A stretch of 64,000 nt of DNA. It comes from Cupriavidus neocaledonicus (GTDB lineage Bacteria > Pseudomonadota > Gammaproteobacteria > Burkholderiales > Burkholderiaceae). The DNA is taken from contig NZ_AQUR01000106.1 in the NCBI RefSeq assembly GCF_000372525.1, positions 1 through 64,000 of the forward strand, in the 5' to 3' direction. The notes under the pieces were generated by a model, which saw only the letters and a program-made list of their open reading frames with translations, did no database searches and had not been told where the DNA came from. Positions within the stretch are counted from its first letter, which is position 1, and each line of letters begins with the position of its first letter. Positions 33,917 through 42,667 of the stretch are shown here, piece by piece. The position numbers were made by a program, and so were the translations under genes.

Positions 33917-34900
33917 TCAGGAAAGCAGGTTGGCGGGTCGTTCGCCGCGGCGCAGTGCCGCGATCCCGTCGAGCAGAAGCCATCCCATGGCGTTGCGCGT
34001 TTCTTCTGTCGCGCTGCCGATATGCGGACTGAGAAAGACGTTGTCGAGGGCGCGATAGCGCGGATCGAGGTTCGGCTCGTTGGCGAAGACATCAAGGCCG
34101 GCAGAAAAGACGTGGCCGTTGTTCAGCGCTTCGATCAGCGCATCGTCATCGACGATGTCGCCGCGGGAAATATTGACGACCACCGCGCCAGGGGGCAGTG
34201 CCCGGATGTGCGCCTGATCGAGCGTTCCTTTGAGCTGGGGGGAACCCGGTGCCGCGACCAGCAGCATCTCGCTGTGTCGGCAGAGGCTTTCGAGAGTCGC
34301 GTGGTAGATGGCGCCCTCGGCAAGCTCTGGCCCGAGCCGGGAGCGGTTGTGGTAGTGGATCTGCAAGCCGAATGCGCGGGCACGCGTGGCGATGGCCCGG
34401 CCGATGCGCCCCATCCCGAATATGCCGAGCCGCTTGCCGACCAGGCCTTTGCCCAGCAGTTGCGTGGGCGCCCAACCTGCCCATTGGCCGCTGCGGACCA
34501 TGCGATCTGCTTCATGACCGCGCCGTGCGGCATTGAGCAGGAGCATTAGCGCGACTTCGGCACAAGCATCGCTCAGGACGTCAGGCGTATGCAGGACCTC
34601 GATGCCGAGTTCGCGAGCCGTGGCCAAGTCGATGTGGTCGTAGCCTACCGAGAGAGTGGCCACTGTCCTGAGGGTGGGTGACAGTGCGCGCAATACCTGG
34701 CCGTCAATGCGCTCCGTCGCGGTCACCAGCAGAACGCTCGCGGCCCTGGCGCGCGCGATGATCGTGGCGGAATCGGTCAGTTCGTCGCTTTCGTTCAGGG
34801 TTACGACGAAGCGCTCTTTCAGCGCGGCTTCGATCTCCGCCGGCATGCGTCTGCATACGTAAACATTTTCAAGCGACTGATGGTGATCCTGGGCCGTCAT
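33917..34900 (-). CDS. D-isomer-specific 2-hydroxyacid dehydrogenase (glyoxylate/hydroxypyruvate reductase-like)
   Basis: A 327-residue dehydrogenase: SVGYDHIDLATARELGI, HTPDVLSDACAEVALMLLL, NAD site LGIFGMGRIGRAIATRA, NISRGDIVDDDALIEAL, GLDVFANEPNLDPRY and the catalytic His in FLSPHIGSATEETR. These match GhrB-type glyoxylate/2-ketogluconate reductases. It is the first gene of the leftward operon and lies divergent from a FadR-type regulator. Confidence 0.92.
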   Translation of the reverse strand: MTAQDHHQSLENVYVCRRMPAEIEAALKERFVVTLNESDELTDSATIIARARAASVLLVTATERIDGQVLRALSPTLRTVATLSVGYDHIDLATARELGIEVLHTPDVLSDACAEVALMLLLNAARRGHEADRMVRSGQWAGWAPTQLLGKGLVGKRLGIFGMGRIGRAIATRARAFGLQIHYHNRSRLGPELAEGAIYHATLESLCRHSEMLLVAAPGSPQLKGTLDQAHIRALPPGAVVVNISRGDIVDDDALIEALNNGHVFSAGLDVFANEPNLDPRYRALDNVFLSPHIGSATEETRNAMGWLLLDGIAALRRGERPANLLS

Positions 34901-34959
34901 GGATGTAGTCTCCTCGGGGTTTGCGACAGCGTCGCACGAAATCGTTGTGTTCTTGTGAG

Positions 34960-34970
34960 TTGTATTACAA
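34960..34970. promoter_or_regulatory. GntR/FadR-type operator
   Basis: TTGTA-T-TACAA is a perfect 5-1-5 palindrome that fits the tNGTNNNACNa consensus of FadR-subfamily GntR regulators. It sits in the AT-rich gap between the divergent regulator and operon genes, 60 bp from the operon start codon. Confidence 0.65.
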
Positions 34971-35076
34971 ATTCATATTATTAGTATGTCAAGCAAATTT
35001 ATTTGAGTGCTATGATGTCAACCAGGAATGCCGCACGCCGACGCGCGGCGAAGCAAGCACAAGTGGGGCAATTACC

Positions 35077-35928
35077 TTGCAGAGCACAACGAGAAATCTG
35101 ACCGAACCAGCGCAGCCGCCGGCGGGAAAAAGCGGTGTCGAGCCCACCTTGGCCGACCGCGTCACCGAACACCTCGCCGGGCAGATCCGGCGCGGTCTGT
35201 ACCCCGTCAATGCCCGCCTGCCGACGGAAAAGTTCATGACCGAGCAGTACGGCGTGAGCCGCACCGTGATTCGTGAAGCCATTTCCCGGCTTAAGTCCGA
35301 GGGCCTCGTGGAAAGCCGGCAGGGGAGCGGTACGGTGGTGCTCAATCCGGCGACCGCAGAGGTATTCCGCCTTGGGCGTGGCGGTTCCGACCCGGCCTTG
35401 GGCGTCGTGCGAATCCTGGAACTTCGCCGTGGGATTGAAGCGGAAATGGCCGCATTGGCTGCGGAGCGCCGCAGCGAAAGGCAAATGGACGACATCCGGA
35501 ACGCTTTGCGCGAAATCGACTCTGCAGTGCGAGCAGGCGGCGACGGCGTCGAAGAAGACCTGGCATTCCATCTTGCGGTGTCCCGTGCCACCGGCAATCC
35601 CCACTACACCGAGCTACTCGGCATGTTGACGCGGGCGTTGACAGACGCCATCCGTCTCACCCGCGGCAATGAAGCCAGGCAAAGCGATCTGGCTGCGCAG
35701 GTCCGCACCGAGCATGCGGAGATCTGCGCCGCGATCGAAACCCGGGATCCGCAACGCGCCCGCCAGGCGGCCTTCCTGCACATGCGCAATACCGAGGAGC
35801 GGATTCTCACCGCCGGACGGGACTTCTGGACCGGCGACAGCCGGACTGCCGCGCAGAGACTGGCGGGAGCCGACCTTTCGACAGTGATACGGCGTGCTGC
35901 GGAGGGGGGCAGGACCGAAGCCGAATAG
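35077..35928 (+). CDS. GntR-family regulator, FadR subfamily (FCD effector domain)
   Basis: A regulator of about 283 residues. The winged HTH (LADRVTEHLAGQIRRGLYPVNARLPTEKFMTEQYGVSRTVIREAISRLKSEGLVESRQGSGTVV) is followed by an all-helical FCD domain (ILELRRGIEAEMAALAAERR, DLAFHLAVSRATGNPHYTELL, EHAEICAAIETRDPQRARQAAFLHM) whose Asp/His residues bind a metal and the effector acid. No in-frame ATG precedes the HTH; the TTG at 35077 is the best start, with an earlier TTG at 34921 possible. It is divergent from the seven-gene operon and most likely represses it. Confidence 0.88.
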   Translation: MQSTTRNLTEPAQPPAGKSGVEPTLADRVTEHLAGQIRRGLYPVNARLPTEKFMTEQYGVSRTVIREAISRLKSEGLVESRQGSGTVVLNPATAEVFRLGRGGSDPALGVVRILELRRGIEAEMAALAAERRSERQMDDIRNALREIDSAVRAGGDGVEEDLAFHLAVSRATGNPHYTELLGMLTRALTDAIRLTRGNEARQSDLAAQVRTEHAEICAAIETRDPQRARQAAFLHMRNTEERILTAGRDFWTGDSRTAAQRLAGADLSTVIRRAAEGGRTEAE

Positions 35929-36061
35929 AAGCCGCTTCGCTTCGCGAACCCGACCATTCCACGGGGGCAGAGCTGACAGCCTCCTTGCGCCGTGCAGCCG
36001 GCGAAGGGGCGCGGTCGCGGTCACGGCTGGCGGCGGTCCGGCACGGCGTGCGCCCTCTACA

Positions 36062-37084
36062 CTAAGGCGCCGCCACGATTTTCACCGCAGCAGTACTTTC
36101 CCGAACGATCAGCTCCGGCTCGAATTCGTCCTGCAGATCGTCCCGCCGTGCCGCGCCTTCTATCTGCGCAATAATGTTGCGCGCGGTCAGTTCGCCGATA
36201 CGCACGGGATTCGACCGCATGGTTGTCAGGGTAGGCGTGATAAGTTCCGCAACCTCCCAGTCCCCGAAACCGGTCACGGAGATATCGTCCGGAATGGACC
36301 GGCCCAGGGCGCGGCACTCGGCGATGGCGGCGACCGCGATGAAGTCGTTTATGCAGATCAGTGCGGTAGGCCGATGTGGACTGGTCAGGCAGGCCCGCGC
36401 CGCGGCGCGGACCGGCTCGACCTCATAGGGCGTGGGCAGGACCAGTTCCTCGCGCAGGGCGATGCCATGTTCGCTGAGCACGTCCTTGACGCCTTCGAGC
36501 CGCTGGACCGACAGATGCTGGGTGTTCAGCGGCCCCGGCAGGACGGCGAATTCGCGGTGCCCGAGGTTCACCAGATAGGCGGTCAGGCGCCGCATCGCGA
36601 GCCGGTTGTCGTAGCCAACCGTCGGATGGCTGCCTTCGCGATCCGTTGCCCACATCAGCACATAGGGGACATTGTGCTTATGGATCAGCGAGAAGACGTC
36701 GGGGTGGTGCTGCGAGCCGATGATGGCGATGCCGTCCACGCGCCGCTCCAGCATTTCCCGCGCGCAGCGCAACTCGATGTCGCTGTTGTCGCGATGGCAC
36801 GTCAGAAGAACGGTATAGCCGAGCGCTTCGAGCTGCTTCTCCAGGGTGTCCACGGCTCTTGCGTACAGTTCGTTCATCAGCGTCGGGGCAATGATGCCGA
36901 TGGACATGGTCCGTCCCGAACGCAGGATCCGCGCAGCGGCAAAAGGCACGTAGTCGAGGCTGGCAATCGCTTCCTGCACGCGCTTCAGCGTCTCGGGCCG
37001 CAGCAGTTCAGGCGCCGACAACGCGCGCGATACGGTGGCGGAAGACACGCCGGCAAGGAGAGCGACCTGTTTCACGTTGACCAT
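36062..37084 (-). CDS. LacI-family transcriptional regulator
   Basis: A 340-residue LacI protein: HTH MVNVKQVALLAGVSSATVSRALSAPELLRPETLKRVQEAIASLDYVPFAAARILRSGR, then an effector domain with MSIGIIAPTLMNELYARAVDTLE, RRVDGIAIIGSQ and the C-terminal DDISVTGFGDWEVAELITPTLTTM. The ATG at 37084 or 37093 could start it; neither has a clear ribosome site. It follows the FAD-oxidase / CoA-transferase / Bug genes in the same direction. The perfect LacI-type palindromes at 41196-41279 upstream of that operon are its probable targets. Confidence 0.92.
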   Translation of the reverse strand: MVNVKQVALLAGVSSATVSRALSAPELLRPETLKRVQEAIASLDYVPFAAARILRSGRTMSIGIIAPTLMNELYARAVDTLEKQLEALGYTVLLTCHRDNSDIELRCAREMLERRVDGIAIIGSQHHPDVFSLIHKHNVPYVLMWATDREGSHPTVGYDNRLAMRRLTAYLVNLGHREFAVLPGPLNTQHLSVQRLEGVKDVLSEHGIALREELVLPTPYEVEPVRAAARACLTSPHRPTALICINDFIAVAAIAECRALGRSIPDDISVTGFGDWEVAELITPTLTTMRSNPVRIGELTARNIIAQIEGAARRDDLQDEFEPELIVRESTAAVKIVAAP

Positions 37085-37259
37085 ATTCGGCATGCCTCGA
37101 AAGCGAAGGGAAGAGCAAGGTTGGAGTGAAGGATGAGCCCGTCCAGGGGTGCCCTGGCGGCCCAGCCCGACGCCGCATTGTATCGTCGAGGGGCTAGTCC
37201 GCTGGTCAGGAACGCCACGCAAGCGCCGGTCGAGGCCATGCGACCGGCGCTTGCCGCGG

Positions 37260-38243
37260 CTAGTCGAGCCGCACCTTCGAAGAGTCCGCAACCTTCTTCC
37301 ATTTGGCGAGTTCGGCGCGAAGGAAGGCGTCAAACGACTCCGGCGTGCCGCCCACGATCTCGGCGCCCTGGGCCAGCAGCTTCTCCCGGATGTCCTGATA
37401 TTGCAGCGCCTTGTTGAACTCAGCATTCATCTTGGTGATGATCGCCGCCGGGGTGCCGGTCGGTACCATGAAGCCGCCCCAGGAGACGGCCTCATAGCCG
37501 CTAATGCCCAGTGCTTCGTCTACCGTGGGAACATCCGGCAAGGACGGGAGGCGCTTCTTGCTGGTGACCGCAAGCGCGCGCAGCTTGCCGCTCTTGACCT
37601 GCGGCATGCCGGCCAGGGCCGTCGGCAGCGCGACGTGGATCTGCCCGCCCAGCACGTCGGTCAGCGAGGGTGCGTCGCCCTTGTAAGGGACATGCGCCAT
37701 CTTGACGCCCGCCATGGAATTGAGCAGCTCGCCCGCGAGGTGGTTGCTCGCCCCGTTGCCTGCCGAGCCGAAGGTGATTTCGCCAGGCTTATCCTTGGCC
37801 ATGGCGATCAGTTGCTTCAGATCCTTGATGGGGGAGTTCGCCGCCGTGACGATGACCAGCGGCACCGTGGTCGCCAGGATCACGGGCGCGAAATCCCTGA
37901 CCGAGTCATAAGGCAATTTCGAATAGACCGCGGGATTGATGGCATTCGGTCCAAGGTTGGCCATCAGCACCGTGTATCCGTCCGCGGCCGATTTTGCTAC
38001 CAGTTCGTTGGCGATGATGCCGTTGGCCCCCGGCCGGTTCTCGATAACGACTGATTCTCCCCAGGCCTGGCTGAGCTTTGCGCTCAGCAGCCTGGCGGTG
38101 ACATCCGAAGCGCCACCGGGCGGATAGGGCAGGACCACCCGGACCGGCTGGGCGGGCCAGTCCTTGGCCGCCGCGTGCGGTGAGGCGGAGATCGCTGCCA
38201 GGCAAAGCAGGGCGGCGGAAGCTTGTCGTAGATATCGATGCAT
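37260..38243 (-). CDS. Bug/TctC-family periplasmic receptor
   Basis: A 327-residue Bug protein with a Sec signal peptide (MHRYLRQASAALLCLAAISASPHAAA) and mature motifs WPAQPVRVVLPYPPGGASD, ENRPGANGI, ADGYTVLMANLGPNAIN, GSAGNGASNHLAGELLNSM and HVPYKGDAPSLTD. It is third in an operon after a FAD-linked oxidase and a CoA-transferase. The ligand is probably a hydroxy acid used by the oxidase. Confidence 0.93.
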   Translation of the reverse strand: MHRYLRQASAALLCLAAISASPHAAAKDWPAQPVRVVLPYPPGGASDVTARLLSAKLSQAWGESVVIENRPGANGIIANELVAKSAADGYTVLMANLGPNAINPAVYSKLPYDSVRDFAPVILATTVPLVIVTAANSPIKDLKQLIAMAKDKPGEITFGSAGNGASNHLAGELLNSMAGVKMAHVPYKGDAPSLTDVLGGQIHVALPTALAGMPQVKSGKLRALAVTSKKRLPSLPDVPTVDEALGISGYEAVSWGGFMVPTGTPAAIITKMNAEFNKALQYQDIREKLLAQGAEIVGGTPESFDAFLRAELAKWKKVADSSKVRLD

Positions 38244-38313
38244 GATGGGTCTCCTGTCTCCTGATGCGATCCTGCTTCGGGATCGCGCTTGTGCTACTTG
38301 TGCTACCTGCGCT

Positions 38314-39537
38314 TCAAATCGAGCCTTCCCGGCGCAATCCCGAAATCCGGTCCGCCGACCAGCCTAGCTCGCGGCTCAGGATGTCGTCCGTATGCTCGCC
38401 GAGCACCGGCGGCGCACGCCGGTACTCGACAGTGGAGCGGGAGAACTTGATCGGGTTGGCGATCTGCGGCGCGATCGCTCCGCTTCCATGGGGAAGCGAG
38501 AACACCATGCCGCGCGACCGCACTTGCGGATCCGACAAGGCCTGCGGAATCGTATGGATCGGTCCGCACGGCACGCCGGCGGCTTCCAGTCTGACCAGCC
38601 AGGCTGCCGTGTCGCGGCCACGGAATCGGTCCGCCAGCAAGAACACCAGGCTCTCGCGGTGCTTCAGGCGCGCGGCGTTGGTCGCGTAGCGCTCGTCGCG
38701 TGCCAGTTCGCCCAGCTCCAGTGCGTCGCACAGGGCGCCGAACTGCCGGTCGTTGCCGACGGCAACGATCAGCGCGCCATCACTGGTCGCGAACGACTGG
38801 TAGGGCGCGAGGTTCGGATGGGCGTTCCCCCAACGTCGTGGCTCGGAACCCGCTACCAGATAGTTGGAAGCCTGGTTCGCAAGCCACGCGACCTGCGTGT
38901 CGAGCAGGCTCATGTCGATGTACTGGCCGCGTGCGCTCCCGACCCGTTCGAACAAGGCGCTGACGATGGCCACCGATGCGTACATCCCTGTCATCAGGTC
39001 CGAGATCGGTACGCCGCATTTCTGCGGCCCGCCGCCGGGGCGGTCGTCGCACTCGCCGGTGATGCTCATGAGCCCGCCCATGGCCTGTACCACGAAGTCG
39101 TAGCCGGCCCGGTGGCTGTACGGCCCGGTCTGCCCGAAGCCGGTGATCGAGCAGTACACCAGGCGTGGATTGAGCGCCGCCAGCGTGTCGTAGTCCAGGC
39201 CATAGCGCCGCATGTCGCCGCACTTGTAGTTCTCGACGAAGACGTCGGCCGTCTTTGCCAGTTCGCGCAGCACGGTCTGTCCTGCCTCGCTGCTGACGTC
39301 CACGGTGATCGAGCGCTTGCCCCGATTGGCGCAGAGAAAATAGGCCGACTCGGCCGTCAGGGTGCCGTCTTCCCGGGCAAGGAAGGGCGGCCCCCAGGCG
39401 CGCGTGTCGTCCCCGCTGCCGGGTCGCTCCACCTTGATCACGTCGGCACCGAGGTCCGACAGCAACTGGGTGCTCCACGGTCCCGCAAGGATGCGGCTCA
39501 GGTCGAGCACCCGGATGCCTTCCAAAGGTCCTGCCAT
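38314..39537 (-). CDS. Class III CoA-transferase (CaiB/BaiF family)
   Basis: A 407-residue CoA-transferase: GIRVLDLSRILAGPWSTQLLSDLGADVIKVERPGSGD at the N-terminus, NRGKRSITVD, VENYKCGDMRRYGLDY, catalytic Asp180 in GVPISDLMTG, GQYIDMSLLD and the final LGEHTDDIL. Class III enzymes move CoA between two carboxylic acids through an aspartyl intermediate. It lies 28 bp after the FAD-linked oxidase and 70 bp before the Bug gene, and presumably activates the oxidised or imported acid. Confidence 0.93.
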   Translation of the reverse strand: MAGPLEGIRVLDLSRILAGPWSTQLLSDLGADVIKVERPGSGDDTRAWGPPFLAREDGTLTAESAYFLCANRGKRSITVDVSSEAGQTVLRELAKTADVFVENYKCGDMRRYGLDYDTLAALNPRLVYCSITGFGQTGPYSHRAGYDFVVQAMGGLMSITGECDDRPGGGPQKCGVPISDLMTGMYASVAIVSALFERVGSARGQYIDMSLLDTQVAWLANQASNYLVAGSEPRRWGNAHPNLAPYQSFATSDGALIVAVGNDRQFGALCDALELGELARDERYATNAARLKHRESLVFLLADRFRGRDTAAWLVRLEAAGVPCGPIHTIPQALSDPQVRSRGMVFSLPHGSGAIAPQIANPIKFSRSTVEYRRAPPVLGEHTDDILSRELGWSADRISGLRREGSI

Positions 39538-39565
39538 GGTTTTGCCTCCTGTGAATGCCCGGGCT

Positions 39566-41167
39566 TCAGCTCGGGTCGAACAGCACGCCGGGATTCAGGA
39601 TCTGCTTGGGGTCGAACGCTTGCTTGGCCGCCTTCAGCGCGGTGCAGAACAGCTCGGGCCGCTCCTTGTCATACCAGGGACGATGGTCCCGTCCGAGCGC
39701 GTGGTGGTGGGTGACGGTGCCGCCCGCGTCCACCATGGCCTGTTCCGCCACCCGCTTGATTGCCATGTACTGCTCGGGTATGCGGGCCTTGTCGCCGTAG
39801 GCAAACCAGGTGAAGTAGGGCGCGGGGCCGTCCGGATACAGGTGGGTGAAGCGGCACGTCACCGAGCCCGGGCGTCCCGTCACTTCGCGGATGATGCGAT
39901 GCGTCTCGTTCTTGACGTGCTGGTGAAGTGCGGCGAAGCGGTCCCAGGTGACGGCGGTTTCCATGGTTTCGCGCATGACCCCGCGTGCAATGGCGTACTC
40001 GCGCAGATAGGGTCCGCGCAGGAACTTGTTGCGCCAGCTAGCCGTGGCCGAATCGGCACCTTCCTCGTTGGTTGCCGCAGCGGTCTCCCAATCGCCGCCG
40101 CATGCCGCGCAGATCTCCAGCGCGCGCGCCATCCACGCATCGACCGGGTGATCCGCCGACTCGAAGCCCAGCACGAGGATGTCATAGGAGCCGTCGCTGG
40201 AGCCGGTGTAGGCTGCCTCCTCGCGCTCGACCAGGCGCGCGTTCGCGGGGTTCAGGCCAGACTGGGACAGCAGCCGTGTCGCCTCGACGGCCTTGGCATA
40301 GTCGCGGAAGCGCACCGTGGTCTGCTTGCGGTAGACCGGGCGGCGGTGCAGCTTGACCCAGGCCTCGGTAATGATGCCAAGCGCGCCCTCCGAGCCCAGA
40401 AACAGCCGGTCGGGATTGGGGCCCGAGCCCGATACCGGAAAGCGGCGCGACTCGATATTGCCCGCGGGGGTTACGACCTTCAGGCTTTCGATGTGGTCGT
40501 CGATCTGCGTGTATGCGGTGGCGAAATGCCCGGCAGCGCGGGTTGCGATCCAGCCCCCCAGCGACGAAAACTCCCATGCCTGCAGGAAAAAGCGCATGGT
40601 CAGCCCGGTCGGCTTGAGCTGGCGTTCCAGGCTCGGCCCGAGCACGCCGGCCTGGATGCGCGCGGCTTGCGAAGTCTGGTCGACTTCCAGCACCTTGTCG
40701 AAGTGTTTGAGGTCGAGCGTGAGGACGCCCCGGTAGCGATCGTGCTCCGGAGGGTTTACCCCGCCGACCACGCTGGAGCCGCCGCCGTAGGGAACGACGG
40801 CAAGCTGTTGGCGGCCGCACCAGTCGAAGAGATCGACGATGTCCTGTTCGGTCCTGGGATACGCGACCACGTCTGGCGGATTCGGGAACTCTTTCCGAAT
40901 GGCCCGCGCCACGTCCACCGTACCGGCGCCATAGGTGTGATAAAGGCGGTCGTAGTGGTCGGTCGTGCAGATCTCACGCAGCGTTGCAGGCGGCTGCACG
41001 CGCGGGGCGCGAAGTTCGATTTCGTCCGCGCTGGGGAAGGGCATGGCCTCGAAATGCTCGACCCCCAGCAACCGGCTCCACGCGGCCTCGAACTCCGAGA
41101 TTTCCTGCGGCGTGACGGTGTCTCCTTCGTAGCCCCAGCCATAAAACTTGCGACGGCGTTCCTGCAT
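39566..41167 (-). CDS. FAD-linked oxidase (alkyldihydroxyacetonephosphate synthase/glycolate oxidase-like)
   Basis: A 533-residue flavoenzyme. It has a PCMH-type FAD-binding domain (VVPYGGGSSVVGGVNPPEHDRYRGVLTLDLKHFDKVLEVD, AWEFSSLGGWIATRAAG, GSEGALGIITEAWVKLH) and a C-terminal cap domain with HHHALGRDHRPWY, which supplies active-site histidines. The opening RRRKFYGWGYEGD resembles alkyldihydroxyacetonephosphate synthases, but in this setting 2-hydroxyacid oxidation is more likely. The ATG at 41167 follows CAGGAGACATCGAC. It heads the operon and lies just below two LacI operators. Confidence 0.9.
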   Translation of the reverse strand: MQERRRKFYGWGYEGDTVTPQEISEFEAAWSRLLGVEHFEAMPFPSADEIELRAPRVQPPATLREICTTDHYDRLYHTYGAGTVDVARAIRKEFPNPPDVVAYPRTEQDIVDLFDWCGRQQLAVVPYGGGSSVVGGVNPPEHDRYRGVLTLDLKHFDKVLEVDQTSQAARIQAGVLGPSLERQLKPTGLTMRFFLQAWEFSSLGGWIATRAAGHFATAYTQIDDHIESLKVVTPAGNIESRRFPVSGSGPNPDRLFLGSEGALGIITEAWVKLHRRPVYRKQTTVRFRDYAKAVEATRLLSQSGLNPANARLVEREEAAYTGSSDGSYDILVLGFESADHPVDAWMARALEICAACGGDWETAAATNEEGADSATASWRNKFLRGPYLREYAIARGVMRETMETAVTWDRFAALHQHVKNETHRIIREVTGRPGSVTCRFTHLYPDGPAPYFTWFAYGDKARIPEQYMAIKRVAEQAMVDAGGTVTHHHALGRDHRPWYDKERPELFCTALKAAKQAFDPKQILNPGVLFDPS

Positions 41168-41195
41168 GTCGATGTCTCCTGTGTGGTTTTCGCGC

Positions 41196-41213
41196 AATGT
41201 AATCGATTACATT
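41196..41213. promoter_or_regulatory. LacI-type operator O1 (perfect palindrome)
   Basis: AATGTAATCGATTACATT is a perfect 18-bp palindrome with a central CG, the hallmark of LacI-family sites. It lies 28 bp upstream of the FAD-linked oxidase start. A second copy is 66 bp away. Confidence 0.8.
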
Positions 41214-41261
41214 TCAGGGTAAAAAATACTGCGGAACCGCAGTGTTTATGGCAAAACCGGC

Positions 41262-41279
41262 AATGCAATCGATTACATC
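41262..41279. promoter_or_regulatory. LacI-type operator O2
   Basis: AATGCAATCGATTACATC matches O1 at 16 of 18 positions. The centres are 66 bp apart, about six helical turns, so a LacI dimer pair could loop the promoter between them. Confidence 0.75.
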
Positions 41280-41491
41280 AGTGTAGGCGAGGGAAGATCG
41301 ATGTCAAGGGAGAAAAACAGGACTTTCAGCAGAGGCAGGACGACGATGGAAGGCGTGGGGGAGCGGGGCAAGGAATGAAGCGGTCAGGGCACGGGTGCAG
41401 AAGAGCCCGGCTGCGCCAGCCAGGCCTTCAGCCACGCCATGGGCCGTCAAGTGAGGCAAGGTCCTCTTGCAAGCGGCCTGATGAAAATCGC
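41280..41491. other. Intergenic stretch between operators and the AraC gene end
   Basis: I see no gene or repeat in these 212 bases. They separate the upstream side of the leftward oxidase operon from the 3' end of the AraC gene. Confidence 0.4.
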
Positions 41492-42418
41492 CTAGGCACC
41501 AAAGCCCACCGCCGGCGAAAGCGAGAAAGACTCGCGCATGTCGCGCGCTTCTTCAACCGGCGTTCTGCCGAAAAGGCGTTTGAATTCCCGGCTGAACTGC
41601 GAGGTGCTTTCGTAGCCGACTCGTCCTGCCGCTGCCGCGGCGGTGACGCCGTCGCGAATCATCATCAGGCGCGCATGGTGAAGGCGGGTGGACTTGATGT
41701 ACTGGATAGGCGAAGTCTGCGTCACGGCGCGGAAGTTTGCGTGAAATGCCGGCACGCTCATGCCGGCTTCTTCCGCAAGGCGCGTTACGTTGAGCGGTGA
41801 AGCATAGTCGGCGTGGATGCGCTTGAGCGCTTTCGCGACGCGGCCGAAGCGTCCATGGTGAGCCAGGGCGGCGCGCATCGCGCCGCCCTGTGCGCCGGTC
41901 AGGACGCGGTAGCAGATCTCTCGCACCAGGGCCGGTCCCAGGATCCGGGCATCCATGGGCACCGTCAATGCCTCCAGCAGCCGGACCGTTGCGCCGGCCA
42001 GGTTCTCGTCGAGCTCGGTAGACACCATCAGGTTCGGTGGTTCGTCGGGAAGATGCCCGGCGGCACTGATCTGGGTGATCAACTCGCTGAGTTCGATCAG
42101 GTCAAGGTGGATGGAAACGGCGAGCATGGGGGCCTCGGCCGAAGCCTGCGTTTCCGTCGAGAACGGCAGCGGTACGGACAGCACGAGGTAATGCTGGGCG
42201 TCATAGACATAGACGTCGTTACCGAGGAAGCCCAGCTTGCGGCCCTGGCAAACGATGACGATGCTCGGCTCGTACAGCACCGGCGTGCGCCCGAGGGGCC
42301 GGTCGGAGCGCATCAGCCGAACGCTATCGAGCGCCGACTGGGTGTACCCCTCGTTAGGCGCCAGCTTCTCGATGAGCCGGACCATTCTGACGGAAGCGGG
42401 GGAGCGGGCCTTCGACAC
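41492..42418 (-). CDS. AraC-family transcriptional regulator (AraC_N type)
   Basis: A 308-residue regulator with an N-terminal cupin-like domain (RTPVLYEPSIVIVCQGRKLGFLGNDVYVYDAQHYLVLSVPLPF) and a C-terminal double HTH (FGRVAKALKRIHADYASPLNVTRLAEEAGMSVPAFHANFRAVTQTSPIQYIKSTRLHHARLMM, VGYESTSQFSREFKRLFGRTP). The start is a GTG at 42418 with GGAG seven bases ahead. It belongs to the YqhC-like group that often controls short-chain reductases, and is divergent from three SDR genes here. Its C-terminal tail is duplicated as a stump at 14207-14287. Confidence 0.92.
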   Translation of the reverse strand: MSKARSPASVRMVRLIEKLAPNEGYTQSALDSVRLMRSDRPLGRTPVLYEPSIVIVCQGRKLGFLGNDVYVYDAQHYLVLSVPLPFSTETQASAEAPMLAVSIHLDLIELSELITQISAAGHLPDEPPNLMVSTELDENLAGATVRLLEALTVPMDARILGPALVREICYRVLTGAQGGAMRAALAHHGRFGRVAKALKRIHADYASPLNVTRLAEEAGMSVPAFHANFRAVTQTSPIQYIKSTRLHHARLMMIRDGVTAAAAAGRVGYESTSQFSREFKRLFGRTPVEEARDMRESFSLSPAVGFGA

Positions 42419-42484
42419 CGCCGTCTCCTGTTGTTGGCGACAGGCGCCATTCTAGCCCCCGCTTGAGCCCGGCGCCAGCGCGTT

Positions 42485-42548
42485 TGATAGGAATAGGCAA
42501 TAACGCCATCGAACCGTGTATTCAGCGGAAGAACGGCCATCCCTATCA
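42485..42548. promoter_or_regulatory. Inverted repeat pair, AraC operator candidate
   Basis: TGATAGGAATAGG (42485-42497) and CCATCCCTATCA (42537-42548) form an imperfect inverted repeat (TGATAGGrATrG on each strand) with a 39-base spacer, in the gap between the AraC gene and the SDR operon. Use by the AraC protein is inferred. Confidence 0.4.
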
Positions 42549-42667
42549 TTCACTCACCGGCCAACGAACCATATCGCTTAATTCGGGGCCGCAACCCTGC
42601 CGCTGGCGCTGCGCTGCAAGCGCGGGCATCAGCGGCGAGATCCGAACCTGCAATAGGAGTATGCAAG

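Noticed and set aside
39362-41800. Long rightward open frame (812 codons) opposite the oxidase and CoA-transferase
   Set aside because: It spans several real genes on the other strand and has shadow-like composition.
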